In this document: in pieces, positions 16,214 to 25,175 of the stretch
How the letters are laid out: each line of letters opens with the position of its first letter
Numbering within the stretch: the stretch's first letter is position 1
From: Myxococcales bacterium
GTDB lineage: Bacteria; Myxococcota_A; Bradymonadia; UBA7976; UBA1532
DNA: 64,000 nucleotides
Assembly: GCA_020633555.1 (NCBI GenBank)
Contig: JACKDL010000018.1
Coordinates: forward strand, 1 to 64,000
Reading direction: 5' to 3'
Translations under genes and position numbers: made by a program
The notes under the pieces: generated by a model
Seen by the model: only the letters and a program-made list of their open reading frames with translations
What the model was told of the DNA's origin: nothing
Database searches by the model: none

Positions 16214-19200
16214 TCAGGGGGTGCCCAGGCGCTTTGACGCCCGCGCACCCCACTCGCCCTCGGGATCGAGCCGGGCGGCCCGCTCCAGGTCGGCCCTGCC
16301 CCGCGCGGCGCCGCTCTCGGTGCCGACGAGCAGGTTGCCCAGGCGGTAGTGGGCCTCGGCGTCGCGGGGGGCCACCTGGGTGACGCGGAAGTAGCGCGCC
16401 ACGGCGTCCGAGATCTGGCCCTGGGCCTCGGCGAGCTGGCCCTCGCCCATGAGCGCCAACGGCAGATCGGGCTCCACCCGCAGGGCCTTGCCGAACAGCC
16501 GCGCCGCCTTGCGCTGATCGCCCCGGCTGCCGGAGCCCATCAGCGCGTGCCCCTGCGTGGCCATGGCTTCGGCGCGCAGGCGGGGGTGGGTCAGGCCCTG
16601 GCTGGCCAGGTCCTCGGCCTCCTTGGCCTCGGCCAGGGCGGTGGTGCGATCCCCCTGGCGCAGCGCGGCCCACGCGGCGCCCAGCGCCGGGCGCGGATCG
16701 CGGGTCAGGGCCTTGGCGCGGCGGAAGTAGGCGGTGGCCTTGCCGGCGCTGCCCATCTGCAGCAGCAGGTGGCCGTACTGGAGCTGCGCCCAGGGATCCC
16801 GCGGGAGCTGCTCGGTGACCGGGGCCAGGGCCTGCTCGGCGGCGCGCAGCTTGCCCTCGGCCAGATCCACCGCGCCCTGGATGGCGCGCCGCGAGGCGTC
16901 CTCGGTCTCGGGCCGCTCGGCGAGCCCCTGCGCCCGCTTCAGATCGCCCATGGCCACGTACGCGCGGGCCAGGCGCCGCAGGTCCTCGGGCTCCAGCTCC
17001 TCGGTCAGCGGCTTCAGCGCGGCCACCACGGCGCCCTGATCCATGTAGGCCTCGCCGATCTCGGCGGCCAGCCGGGCCGTGGGCAGGTGGAAGGGGTTGA
17101 TGGCCAGGGCCTTGCGGCAGTGGCCCAGGGCCTCGCGGGCGGCCAGCGCCTTGGCGGCCAGTCGGCAGCGGCCCGTGTGGGCCAGGGCGTCCTTGGGATC
17201 CACGTCGATGGCCCGGCGGTACTCGTCGTCGGCCTCGTTGCGGCGGTTGTCGGCGGCCAGGGCGTCGGCGAAGACCCGGAAGGGCAGCGCGCGGTCGAGC
17301 AGGCGCTGGTCCTCCTGGGGGGGCTTGCCCCGCAACGCGCGCAGATCCTCCAGGATGATTCGTCGCTGGCGGCCCTGGACGAAGGCGGCGAGCTGCCGGT
17401 ACAGCCGGGCGTCGAGCAGGCTGGCGTCCAGGCGCAGGGCCTGCTCGAAGGCGTCTTCGGCCTCGCGGGGCTTGTCCAGGTCCAGCAGGGCGCGGCCCTT
17501 GAGCAGGGCGCCCTCGGCGTCGAGCCGCGACACCGCGCCCAGCTCTCGCAGGGCGCCCGCGGCGTCGCCCCGCAGCATGCGCGCCCGGGCCAGCAGCCCA
17601 CGGTAGCTGGCGGATCGCGGATCGGCCTCCGCGGCCTTGCGCAGGACAACCTCGGCCTGATCCAGCTTGAACTCGTCCAGATCCAGCCGAGCCAGCCCGG
17701 TAGAGAAGCGAGGATCTTCGGGGGCGGCCTCCATGGCGCGCCGGTAGGCGTCGCGGGCCGATCCCAGGTCGCCCTGGCGGGCGTGGTAGCGGCCCAGGCT
17801 GTCGTGCACCGCGGCGAGCTGGCGTGGGGCGAGCTGCAGGCCCTGCGCCTGGTCCACCAGTCCCTTCAGCGCCGTCACCGCTTCGCCGGCCCGCTTGTTC
17901 ACCTCGATGCGCAGGCGCGCCTGGGCGATCTGGGTGTCGACGTGCTCGGGCGCCAGGCGGGTGAGAATGTCGGCGTACTCCTCGAGGGCCGCGGAGTTCT
18001 CGCCCCGCTCGGCCTTCAGATCGGCCAGCAGCTTGCGCGCCAGCACTGAGCGGTCGTCCAGGTGGATGGCCCGCCGCACGAAGTCGAGCGCCTGATCATC
18101 GCGGCCGGCGGCGTGGTTCAGCCAGGCGCGGGCGAAGGCCAGCGGGGCGGTGTCGGTGCTGGCGTCCAGGGCCGCCAGGGCCACGTCGGGCGTGCTGCCG
18201 TCGGCCCACTGCAGCCAGGCGTCTGCGACGCGGGTGTCGGCCTGGGCGCTGGCCTGGGCCCGGGCCCGCGCCACCAGCCCCTTGGCCTCGTCGAGCCGGG
18301 CGCGGTCGCCGAACAGCGCCACGCGCTCCGCCTCGACCCGCGCCAGCAGCGCCAGGCGCGCGGCCTGCAGCTCGCTCAGGCCCGGGCGCCCCACGAGCCG
18401 CAGGGCCCGGTCAGCCACGCCGGCCAGGGGACCCACGGCGTCCCCGCCGGTGGCCTGAAGGGTCTCGGCCACTTCGCGGTAGGCCTCGTAGCTTCCGGCG
18501 CTCAACCGACGCTGCAGCGCCTCGTTCGCCTGGCCCAGGGCGCGGGCCTCGGCCCGGTAACGCCAGGCGCACACGGTGGTGGCCAGGATGAGCAGGGCGG
18601 CCACCACCGCGGCCCCCCCGAGCAGCCGGCGGGGCCGCCGGCGACGGGGCTCAGCGGCGTCTCCCGCGCCACCGGCCAGCGCCTCGCGCTGATCCTCGAC
18701 GATGGCCGCCAGGTGGTCGGTGAGGTTCGACACCGGCCGCCCGTCGAAGTAGCTGCTGAAGTCGCCCTCGTAGTTTGGCGCGCCTTCCCCCGTGGGCCCT
18801 GCCGGCGCGGCCACGGGGGCCGGCGGCCGGCGGTTGGGCACGGGCCCCTGGGGCGCCGGAGGCGGCCGCTTCACCGGCACCGGCCCGCTTGGCGCGGGCG
18901 GCGGTCGCTTGCTCGGGATGGGGCCTTGCGGCGCCGCCGAGGGACGCTTGCTGGGGATGGGCCCCCGCGGCGCCGCCGACGGGCGCTTGCTGGGGATGGG
19001 CCCCCGCGGTGCCGGCGGCGGGCCGCCCTTCACCGCCGGGTTCTGGCCCGTGTTCAGATCGTCGGGCATGGCCCGCGGCGTGGGCGCCGGCTTGGGCGGC
19101 ATGCCGCGGAACTCCCCGGGATCCATGGGGATATCGAGCAGGTCCACCGCCTTGGGTGCCGCCTGCGGGGGCGGCGGTGGCTGCCGGGGCGGGCGCGGGG

Positions 19201-20959
19201 GCGGGCCCGCCGGCGGCCGCGACGAGGGCGACCGGGCCGGGGCGGGGGCCGGGGTGGGCCGGGGCCGCTTGCGGGTGCGGCTGGCGCCCTTGACCTTGGG
19301 GAGCTGGACGGTGCCCGGGCCTCGCTGGGGATCACCCTCGCGCGGCACCCGCCCGTGCAGGAGCTGGCCCAGGGCGCGCCCGGTGTCGATGGGCCGGGCC
19401 GACGAGATGACGTCGGGATCCTCCTCGTCGACCATGGGCGCCCCGTCGGCGCCGCCCTTGGCCGGGAGCGCCTCGGTGGGCTCGTCACCGAAGAAGCCGT
19501 CGCGCTCGCTGGTGAGGACGTCGCGCGTCACCGTGCGCCGGGGCGCCGTCTTGCGGCTCGCCGAGACGCCGCGGCGGGGGCCTTCGATGCCAAGGGCCTG
19601 CGCGGCGACGGACGGGAGCTGCAGCGTGGGGTTGAGGTACGCCGACTCCTTGGTCTCCATGGCCCCGGCGGGGGCGTCGTCGACGGCGCCTGCGATCTCG
19701 GCGGTGGCCGGGAGCACGTCGGTGCCCACCAGCGTGGACTCCTCGTCCTCGCTGTCGAGGGCGTCCTGCTCCTCGGTGGGGTGCTCGGGGCCAGGCTCGT
19801 TGGGACGCGGCGGCGGCTGCCCAGGTGCGGCTGCCCCGGCAGAGGGCTGCTCGAACGTGGGGACGACGCGAACCGCCGACCGATGGGGCTCGGCGGCCAC
19901 CGGGTCCTTGGGCAGGCTCACGGAGGCCACCGCCAGCATGCCAGCGGGCGGGGCGCTCATCGGGCGGGTGAGCTCGTCGTCCTCGTCCTCGTGGTTCGCG
20001 GTCGTCGTGCGCCGGCCGAAGCCCCGGCGGGGCCCGTGCTCCACGTCGGTGGTGCCGGCGCGCCCCGGGGGCTGGGCGTCGTGCTCCGCCGTCGGCTGCG
20101 CGGCGCTCTCGTGCTCGGCCGCCCGGGCGGCGATGGCGGCCTGGACCGCCGCGTCGAGCTGCGCGGTGTCGTCGACGCGGACCTGCCCGGGCGCCCGGTC
20201 CATGACCCCGGTGGCGTCCTCCATGGCCGGGCGGTCCATGATGCCCGTGGGCTCCTCGAAGGCGTCGCGCAGGGAGCTGCCCGGGCCGTCGTCGAGGACA
20301 TCGTTCTCGGCGGTGGCCGGATCGGCGGCCCCCCCAGTCGCCACGGCTTCGGCGCCCGGATCAGCCGCCGGGCTCGGCGGCCGCGAGCTGTCGGCCACCG
20401 AGCGGATGTACCCGGTGAAGGCTGCCCGCGGCGGCTTCGGCTTCTCGCCGATGCCGGTGATCTGGCCGTCCGGCTCCCGAATGACGATGTCGTCGTCGGT
20501 GGGCGGCAGCTCACGCCCGCGCCGGTTCGCCTTCACCTGGTCCGCCAGGGCCGTGACCTCGCGGTCGGCAGGCGCCGTCTTCTGCGCGCGGTCCAGGATC
20601 ACCTGGGCCTCGACGAACTGGTGCTGGCGGATGAGGCAGCGGGCCAGCAGCTTCATGGCCCGCACCTCGGTGGGGTGCTTGCTGAGCAGGCGGGCCATCT
20701 CGCGGGTGGCGGTCTTGGTCTTGCCGCGGGCCAGCAGGGCTTCGCCCAGCAGCAGCCTGCCGTCCACGTGATCAGCGTGGGCCTTCAGCCCGGCCCGGAG
20801 CACCAGCGTCGCCCGCCGTGGCTCGCGGCCGCTGAGCAGCGCCTCGGCCAGCGCGATGAAGACCTCGCTGCTCGGATCGGCCGCCATGGCGCGCTCCAAC
20901 GCGTGGATCCGCTGCTGCGCGTCCTCTGCGTCGGCCTGGTGCGGGCGGTTGGTGGTCAC
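16214..20959 (-). CDS. Giant TPR membrane protein with disordered proline-rich centre
   Basis: At 1581 residues this is the longest gene in the window. Residues 1-150 contain TPR-type helical repeats. Residues 160-770 are low-complexity, rich in Pro, Asp/Glu and Ala, with a 14-residue repeat (PIPSKRPSAAPRG and variants). A basic stretch and one membrane segment follow (about 775-800). The rest (to 1581) is a long TPR array probably outside the cytoplasmic membrane. The start is GTG 20959 with AGGA 6 bases upstream. Such split-TPR proteins usually scaffold protein complexes; no enzyme domain is visible. It is transcribed alone, between the KOW gene and the upstream lipoprotein gene. Confidence 0.75.
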   Translation of the reverse strand: MTTNRPHQADAEDAQQRIHALERAMAADPSSEVFIALAEALLSGREPRRATLVLRAGLKAHADHVDGRLLLGEALLARGKTKTATREMARLLSKHPTEVRAMKLLARCLIRQHQFVEAQVILDRAQKTAPADREVTALADQVKANRRGRELPPTDDDIVIREPDGQITGIGEKPKPPRAAFTGYIRSVADSSRPPSPAADPGAEAVATGGAADPATAENDVLDDGPGSSLRDAFEEPTGIMDRPAMEDATGVMDRAPGQVRVDDTAQLDAAVQAAIAARAAEHESAAQPTAEHDAQPPGRAGTTDVEHGPRRGFGRRTTTANHEDEDDELTRPMSAPPAGMLAVASVSLPKDPVAAEPHRSAVRVVPTFEQPSAGAAAPGQPPPRPNEPGPEHPTEEQDALDSEDEESTLVGTDVLPATAEIAGAVDDAPAGAMETKESAYLNPTLQLPSVAAQALGIEGPRRGVSASRKTAPRRTVTRDVLTSERDGFFGDEPTEALPAKGGADGAPMVDEEDPDVISSARPIDTGRALGQLLHGRVPREGDPQRGPGTVQLPKVKGASRTRKRPRPTPAPAPARSPSSRPPAGPPPRPPRQPPPPPQAAPKAVDLLDIPMDPGEFRGMPPKPAPTPRAMPDDLNTGQNPAVKGGPPPAPRGPIPSKRPSAAPRGPIPSKRPSAAPQGPIPSKRPPPAPSGPVPVKRPPPAPQGPVPNRRPPAPVAAPAGPTGEGAPNYEGDFSSYFDGRPVSNLTDHLAAIVEDQREALAGGAGDAAEPRRRRPRRLLGGAAVVAALLILATTVCAWRYRAEARALGQANEALQRRLSAGSYEAYREVAETLQATGGDAVGPLAGVADRALRLVGRPGLSELQAARLALLARVEAERVALFGDRARLDEAKGLVARARAQASAQADTRVADAWLQWADGSTPDVALAALDASTDTAPLAFARAWLNHAAGRDDQALDFVRRAIHLDDRSVLARKLLADLKAERGENSAALEEYADILTRLAPEHVDTQIAQARLRIEVNKRAGEAVTALKGLVDQAQGLQLAPRQLAAVHDSLGRYHARQGDLGSARDAYRRAMEAAPEDPRFSTGLARLDLDEFKLDQAEVVLRKAAEADPRSASYRGLLARARMLRGDAAGALRELGAVSRLDAEGALLKGRALLDLDKPREAEDAFEQALRLDASLLDARLYRQLAAFVQGRQRRIILEDLRALRGKPPQEDQRLLDRALPFRVFADALAADNRRNEADDEYRRAIDVDPKDALAHTGRCRLAAKALAAREALGHCRKALAINPFHLPTARLAAEIGEAYMDQGAVVAALKPLTEELEPEDLRRLARAYVAMGDLKRAQGLAERPETEDASRRAIQGAVDLAEGKLRAAEQALAPVTEQLPRDPWAQLQYGHLLLQMGSAGKATAYFRRAKALTRDPRPALGAAWAALRQGDRTTALAEAKEAEDLASQGLTHPRLRAEAMATQGHALMGSGSRGDQRKAARLFGKALRVEPDLPLALMGEGQLAEAQGQISDAVARYFRVTQVAPRDAEAHYRLGNLLVGTESGAARGRADLERAARLDPEGEWGARASKRLGTP
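18828..19017 (-). repeat. About five 42-bp coding repeats (KRPxAPxGP motif)
   Basis: The centre of the TPR protein gene has tandem units of about 14 codons encoding P(I/V)PxKRPxxAPxG. The three units at 18900-19017 are nearly identical at DNA level; the flanking ones are more diverged. It reads as a growing and shrinking basic-proline linker. Confidence 0.75.
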
Positions 20960-21054
20960 CTTGATCCTGGGGCCGCGGCGGCCCGGCTGCCGGTGGGGGC
21001 CACCCTAAACCAGAACGGGCGCGCAGGCCAATGAACACAAGCGCGGAGGCCCTC

Positions 21055-22491
21055 TCAGGGCCCCAGCCGCACGCCGTCGATCCGGCCCTGCCAGCGGGCC
21101 CCGCCGGCGAAGGCCACCAGGGCCACCTCTTCCACCCGCCGTCCGGCGAAGGGTGCCAGGTCCACCACCACCGACCGGTCGGCCGTGGCGGGGGCTTCGG
21201 CCAGCAGCCGCTGGCCGTCGGCGAACACCAGATCCAAGGCCAGGCTGGCGCTCGTCCGCCCATAGCGCAGCGAGGCGGTGGGCGGCACCCGGAAGGGGCG
21301 CGCGTCCAGCAGCCACTCCATCCGGCGGCCGTCGGCGCCCCCTTCGTCCACCAGGGTCACGGCCACCCCCCGCTCGTCGAACTCGGCGTGGCCCGACACG
21401 CCGGGGGCCTCGAACAGGGCAAGCAGCTCGGGCGCCTGGGCCAGATCTGCCGGCGGCGCCCCGGCCGCGGTGCCCAACAGGTCGCCCACGAGCGCCAGCC
21501 GATCGGCGCCGGGGCCGGCGTAGGCCCGGCCGCTGGTGAGCCCTGCCGGACGATCGGTGGTGTCACCGGCCACCGGGTCGAGCTGGCGGTCGTCACGCCA
21601 CCCGCCCCAGCCGTCCACCACCACCACCCCCCGCGCCGCGCGCCGCGCCAGCACCAGGGAGCGCGCCAGGGGTGCAGGGCCCGGGTCGTCCACCAGGGCG
21701 CCCGCCTGCAGCAGCCGGCGGTTCACGCCCGGCCGGGCCCGGGGCAGCCAGAGCACCCCGGCGGCGCGGGCCGCCTCGCGCTGGCGGGCCAGCCGGGCCG
21801 CGGCGTCGCCGCTCGCGGTCGCCTGATCGGGGCCGTGGCCATAGGCGCCCACCGGCATGACCCCGTAGGCGCCCGGCGGCACGGCCTCGTCGCCCACGGT
21901 GGCGATCCACGCGATGGGCTCGGGCAGGGTCGAGAGGCCTTCGAGCCACGCCGCGCGGGCCCCCGCCGGGGCGTCGGCCCAGCGCACGGCCAGCGTCGGC
22001 GCCCCGCCCAGCCGCAAGGCTTCGGGTCCCAGGTGCCGGCTGGCCAGCCAGCCCAGATCGGCCCGCACATCGTCGGCTCGGGCGGGCAGGTCATACAGCG
22101 CGGCGGCGGGCAACCCCTGGGCGCGCAAGGCCACCAGCCGCGCCTCGCCCACGCTCTCGGGGCCGGCCCACTCCACCAGGAACCCATCGGCGGGCTCGGG
22201 AAGGGCCTCGGGCGGCAGTGCGGGCCGATGGGGGGGCCGGAGCGCGGCCCGCACGCCGCTGGCCCAGGGGTCGTGGCGGATCACCCACCACACCGCCTGG
22301 GTCGGTGGCTGCGTCGCGCCCGCGTCTGGCGGGGCGCCCAGGTCGCCCGCGTCAGCGGTCGTCGCGTCGGCGGGCAGCCCCACCGCGTCCGGGCGGCCCT
22401 GGCGCCCCGGGGCGCTCCCGGGCTCCAGGTCGCCGGCGCACCCCACCGCGAAGAACAAGGCCAGCGGCAGCGACGGGAGGGCGGAGCGCAT
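21055..22491 (-). CDS. Lipoprotein with possible glycosidase-like barrel
   Basis: This 478-residue protein starts at ATG 22491 with a signal peptide and lipobox (FFAVGC), then an Asp/Ala-rich linker. The central region (about 75-330) alternates strands and helices, with blocks WWVIRHDPWASGV, FLVEWAGPES, and VVVVDGWGGWRDDRQLDP, which resemble the TIM-barrel layout of GH99/GH71-like domains. The last 120 residues look like a beta-sandwich, possibly carbohydrate binding (ending QGRIDGVRLGP). The glycosidase reading is tentative: I see candidate Trp/Asp/Glu residues but cannot confirm catalytic positions. It is divergent from the Nudix gene at 22556. Confidence 0.6.
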   Translation of the reverse strand: MRSALPSLPLALFFAVGCAGDLEPGSAPGRQGRPDAVGLPADATTADAGDLGAPPDAGATQPPTQAVWWVIRHDPWASGVRAALRPPHRPALPPEALPEPADGFLVEWAGPESVGEARLVALRAQGLPAAALYDLPARADDVRADLGWLASRHLGPEALRLGGAPTLAVRWADAPAGARAAWLEGLSTLPEPIAWIATVGDEAVPPGAYGVMPVGAYGHGPDQATASGDAAARLARQREAARAAGVLWLPRARPGVNRRLLQAGALVDDPGPAPLARSLVLARRAARGVVVVDGWGGWRDDRQLDPVAGDTTDRPAGLTSGRAYAGPGADRLALVGDLLGTAAGAPPADLAQAPELLALFEAPGVSGHAEFDERGVAVTLVDEGGADGRRMEWLLDARPFRVPPTASLRYGRTSASLALDLVFADGQRLLAEAPATADRSVVVDLAPFAGRRVEEVALVAFAGGARWQGRIDGVRLGP

Positions 22492-22555
22492 GGCCGCAGC
22501 CTGCCGACATCGGGTGGGTAGATGCACGGCCAGCGATGAACTATCGTCCGCCGCC

Positions 22556-23191
22556 ATGAGCGCCGACACCGAATACCCCAAGCCCAGCGCCACCGTGGAC
22601 GTGGTGCTGCTGCGCTGGCACGGGGGCCGCCTGGAGTGCCTGCTCATCGAGCGGGCCCACGATCCCTTCGCGGGCCGCTGGGCCCTTCCGGGTGGGTTCA
22701 TCGACCCGGGCGAGCGCCCCGAGGCCGCAGCCCTGCGCGAGCTGCGCGAGGAGACCGAGGTGGGCACGGTGCCGCTGTGGCCCGTGGGCAGCTTCGGCGA
22801 GGCCGGCCGCGATCCGCGGGGCTGGGTGATCAGCGCCGCCTTCCTGGGGTTGGCGCCGCCGGGCACTTTCGCCCAGGCCGCCGACGACGCCCGCAACGTG
22901 CGCTGGGCCCCGCTGGCCGACCTGCCGCCGCTGGCCTTCGATCACGGCCAGATCATCGAGGCGGCCCGGGCGCGCCTGCGGGAGCTGGTGCACTCCGGCA
23001 CCGAGCCCCTGCGGCTCTTGGCGGCCCCCTTCCGCACCCAGCAGGCGCGTCACCTGTACAGCCAGATCCTGGGCGAGCCCATCGCCCCGCGCCCGTTCAA
23101 GGCGTGGCTGCGGCGTCGCGAGGCGGTGCAGCGGGTGGGCCCGGCGCGGTTCGAGCGGGCCCCGGCGCTGCGAGGCGACTGGCTGCGATGA
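22556..23191 (+). CDS. Nudix protein with NrtR-like C-terminal winged helix
   Basis: This 211-residue protein has a Nudix domain (about 10-140) with an intact box: GGFIDPGE, seven residues, then RELREETEV. After it (about 150-200) is a segment (RTQQARHLYSQILGEPIAPR) that looks like the winged helix of NrtR, a repressor of NAD genes that senses ADP-ribose through its Nudix domain. The box is intact, so it could be a hydrolase (ADP-ribose or another nucleoside diphosphate) rather than a regulator. It is the first of four genes joined by start/stop overlaps, which ties it to the Hsp90-like operon. Confidence 0.82.
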   Translation: MSADTEYPKPSATVDVVLLRWHGGRLECLLIERAHDPFAGRWALPGGFIDPGERPEAAALRELREETEVGTVPLWPVGSFGEAGRDPRGWVISAAFLGLAPPGTFAQAADDARNVRWAPLADLPPLAFDHGQIIEAARARLRELVHSGTEPLRLLAAPFRTQQARHLYSQILGEPIAPRPFKAWLRRREAVQRVGPARFERAPALRGDWLR

Positions 23192-24222
23192 GCGCCGGCG
23201 CGTCGGTCCTGGATCAGCGCCCAGTGTTCAGGGGGGCCGGCCCCAGCGTCCAGGCCTACGATGCCTTGCTGCGCGACGAGCGGGCCCGGCAGGCCGATCA
23301 AGTGGCCACCCTGGACAAGCTCCGGCAGCGCAACGTGGCCATTCAAGGCGCCCTCGCGGACGAGATGGCCGCCCTGAAGGGGCTGTCCAACCAGGTTCGG
23401 GGGGGCGAACAGGCTGAGGAGGCCGGCTTCTTCGGCTGGCTGAAGCGCACCTTTGGCGTGGGCGAACCGGCGCAGGCCAGCGCCCCCTCGGTCGAGGCCC
23501 TGCTGCGCCAGCAGTACGAGGTCAGCCAGGCGCGGCTGGCCGAGGCGGCCGCCTTCGCCGACCGGCTGGCGGCCGCCGAGAGCGACCTGTTCGACGAGGT
23601 GGACCGCCTGAACGGCAAGCTGGTGGAGGCCGCCGACAACCAGGCGCTGGCAGCGGCCCACCTGCTGGCGGTGGAGGGCCACCGCGACGCCCTGAAGGCC
23701 CGGCTGCGCGAGCCGGCGGTGCAGGGCGATCCCACCGCCCGGCGGCGCCTGGAGGCCGAGCTGGATCGCTGCCGCCGCGCCCAGGCCGAGTCCGCCACCG
23801 CTCTGAAGCTGTATGACACGGCCGGGGAGCGCCTGGAGCGCCTGAAGGCCAACACCGTGCGGCTGGCCGAGACGGTGGCCCACCTGCGCAGCGACATCGG
23901 CCGCTACGTGCACGCCGCCGGCGAGCGCCTGGATCTGGTGGCCGGCCAGATCGACGCGGTGGGGGTGGCCGCCGACGCCACCGTGGTGATGCTGGAGCTC
24001 GAGAAGGCCCTGGAGGGCATGTCGAGCACCCTGAACGAGGCCACCCGCTTCGTCTCGAAGACCCAGCGCTACTTCCGCGAGCACATCGACGGGCTCATCG
24101 CCGATCTGGACGTGTACGACGACGAGACGCGGCGGGTGCTCGACGAGAACCTGGCCTTCGCCGACGCCGCCGACGAGCTGCAGGTCGAGGCCGCCGTCCG
24201 CGAGGCGAAGCGGCGCCTGTGA
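23188..24222 (+). CDS. Coiled-coil protein of unknown function
   Basis: This 344-residue protein is not recognised. It is almost wholly helical: an N-terminal coiled coil (about 25-65), a short break holding GFFGWLKRTFGVGE (about 80-93), then long Ala/Leu/Arg/Glu heptad-like helices to about 320. It has no membrane segment and no enzyme motif. ATG 23188 overlaps the Nudix stop (ATGA). The weak resemblance to helical tellurite-resistance-type (TelA/KlaA) proteins is too slight to use as a name. Coupling to the next two genes suggests a shared complex, possibly with this protein as scaffold. Confidence 0.65.
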   Translation: MSAGASVLDQRPVFRGAGPSVQAYDALLRDERARQADQVATLDKLRQRNVAIQGALADEMAALKGLSNQVRGGEQAEEAGFFGWLKRTFGVGEPAQASAPSVEALLRQQYEVSQARLAEAAAFADRLAAAESDLFDEVDRLNGKLVEAADNQALAAAHLLAVEGHRDALKARLREPAVQGDPTARRRLEAELDRCRRAQAESATALKLYDTAGERLERLKANTVRLAETVAHLRSDIGRYVHAAGERLDLVAGQIDAVGVAADATVVMLELEKALEGMSSTLNEATRFVSKTQRYFREHIDGLIADLDVYDDETRRVLDENLAFADAADELQVEAAVREAKRRL

Positions 24223-25175
24223 ACCTCTTCGGGGCCGATGCCCGGGCCTGGCTGGCCCGCGCGGCGGCGCTCCTGCGCGGCGCCCGGCTCAGCCGCGACT
24301 GGCCCGATCCGCGGGTGCTGGCCGAGCACCTCATGGCGATGGCGCTGCCCGTCGAGCGCGGCCTGTGGGACGCGCTGGCGGTGGTGCCTGCGACGGGCCT
24401 GCCCCCCTGGACCGCCTGGCAGCAGATCCTGAGCGAGCGCGACGGGGCCGAGCGGGTGCTGGCCCACCTGGCCGACGGGGCGACGCTGGCGGCCGAGGCC
24501 CACCGCAGCCCCGCCCACGCCCGACTGGCCGATCGCCACGCCCATTTGACCACCCTGTGTGCTGCCCGCCTGGCGCCCGCCGAGGCCCTGGACGTGGTGC
24601 GCCTGCGGGCCCCCGCTGAGGCCGGCGCGCCGGCCCGCGCGGTGTTCGACAAGCTCGACGCGGCCGCCGGCTTCGTGCGGCTGACCGTGGATCTGGTGCA
24701 GGGCGAGGCGGCTGAGCCCCTGGTGCGCCCCGAGGGCGACGGGCTGGTCGCCACCCCTGCGCTGCGCGGGCTGCTGTACCGCTCCAGCGCCCTGGACGCC
24801 GAGCTGGTGTTCCTGCAGCTCGCGGCCCGCGAAGGCGTGACGGTGGAGCGGGTCGTGCGGGCCACCGTCGGCCCTGTGTGGCTGGCGGGCATCCTGTGGC
24901 CCTCCGACCTGCTGGGGCCGCCCCCCGCCGACGGGGGGATCGCCGGCTTCGGCCTGCAGACCGCCGCGGTGGACCTGCCCCACGGCCGGGTGGACGATCC
25001 GCTGGCGCCCTCGGTGGGCGCCGACGCGCTCGCCGAGCGGCAGGCGGCCCGCGCCCGGCTGGGCTACGCGGTGCACCACGACCGGCGGCTGGTGGCCACC
25101 CCCAGCGCCGTCGCCGCGGCCAAGGCATGGTGCCAGGCGGCGGGCACCCGCAACGTGGTCCGGGTGGGGCGATGA
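24219..25175 (+). CDS. Unknown protein in Hsp90-like operon
   Basis: I do not recognise this 318-residue protein. It is soluble and alternates helices and strands; the N-terminal 110 residues are mostly helical, and the C-terminal half contains a beta-rich block (ATVGPVWLAGILWP) and a basic C-terminus. No catalytic motif is visible. GTG 24219 overlaps the stop of the coiled-coil gene (GTGA), and its own stop overlaps the ATG of the Hsp90-like gene. It is probably made in a fixed ratio with its neighbours. Confidence 0.6.
   Translation: MNLFGADARAWLARAAALLRGARLSRDWPDPRVLAEHLMAMALPVERGLWDALAVVPATGLPPWTAWQQILSERDGAERVLAHLADGATLAAEAHRSPAHARLADRHAHLTTLCAARLAPAEALDVVRLRAPAEAGAPARAVFDKLDAAAGFVRLTVDLVQGEAAEPLVRPEGDGLVATPALRGLLYRSSALDAELVFLQLAAREGVTVERVVRATVGPVWLAGILWPSDLLGPPPADGGIAGFGLQTAAVDLPHGRVDDPLAPSVGADALAERQAARARLGYAVHHDRRLVATPSAVAAAKAWCQAAGTRNVVRVGR

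Noticed and set aside
18828..19017. 42-bp repeats, considered as CRISPR or minisatellite RNA
   Set aside because: They are in frame within the TPR gene and vary mainly at third positions and proline codons.
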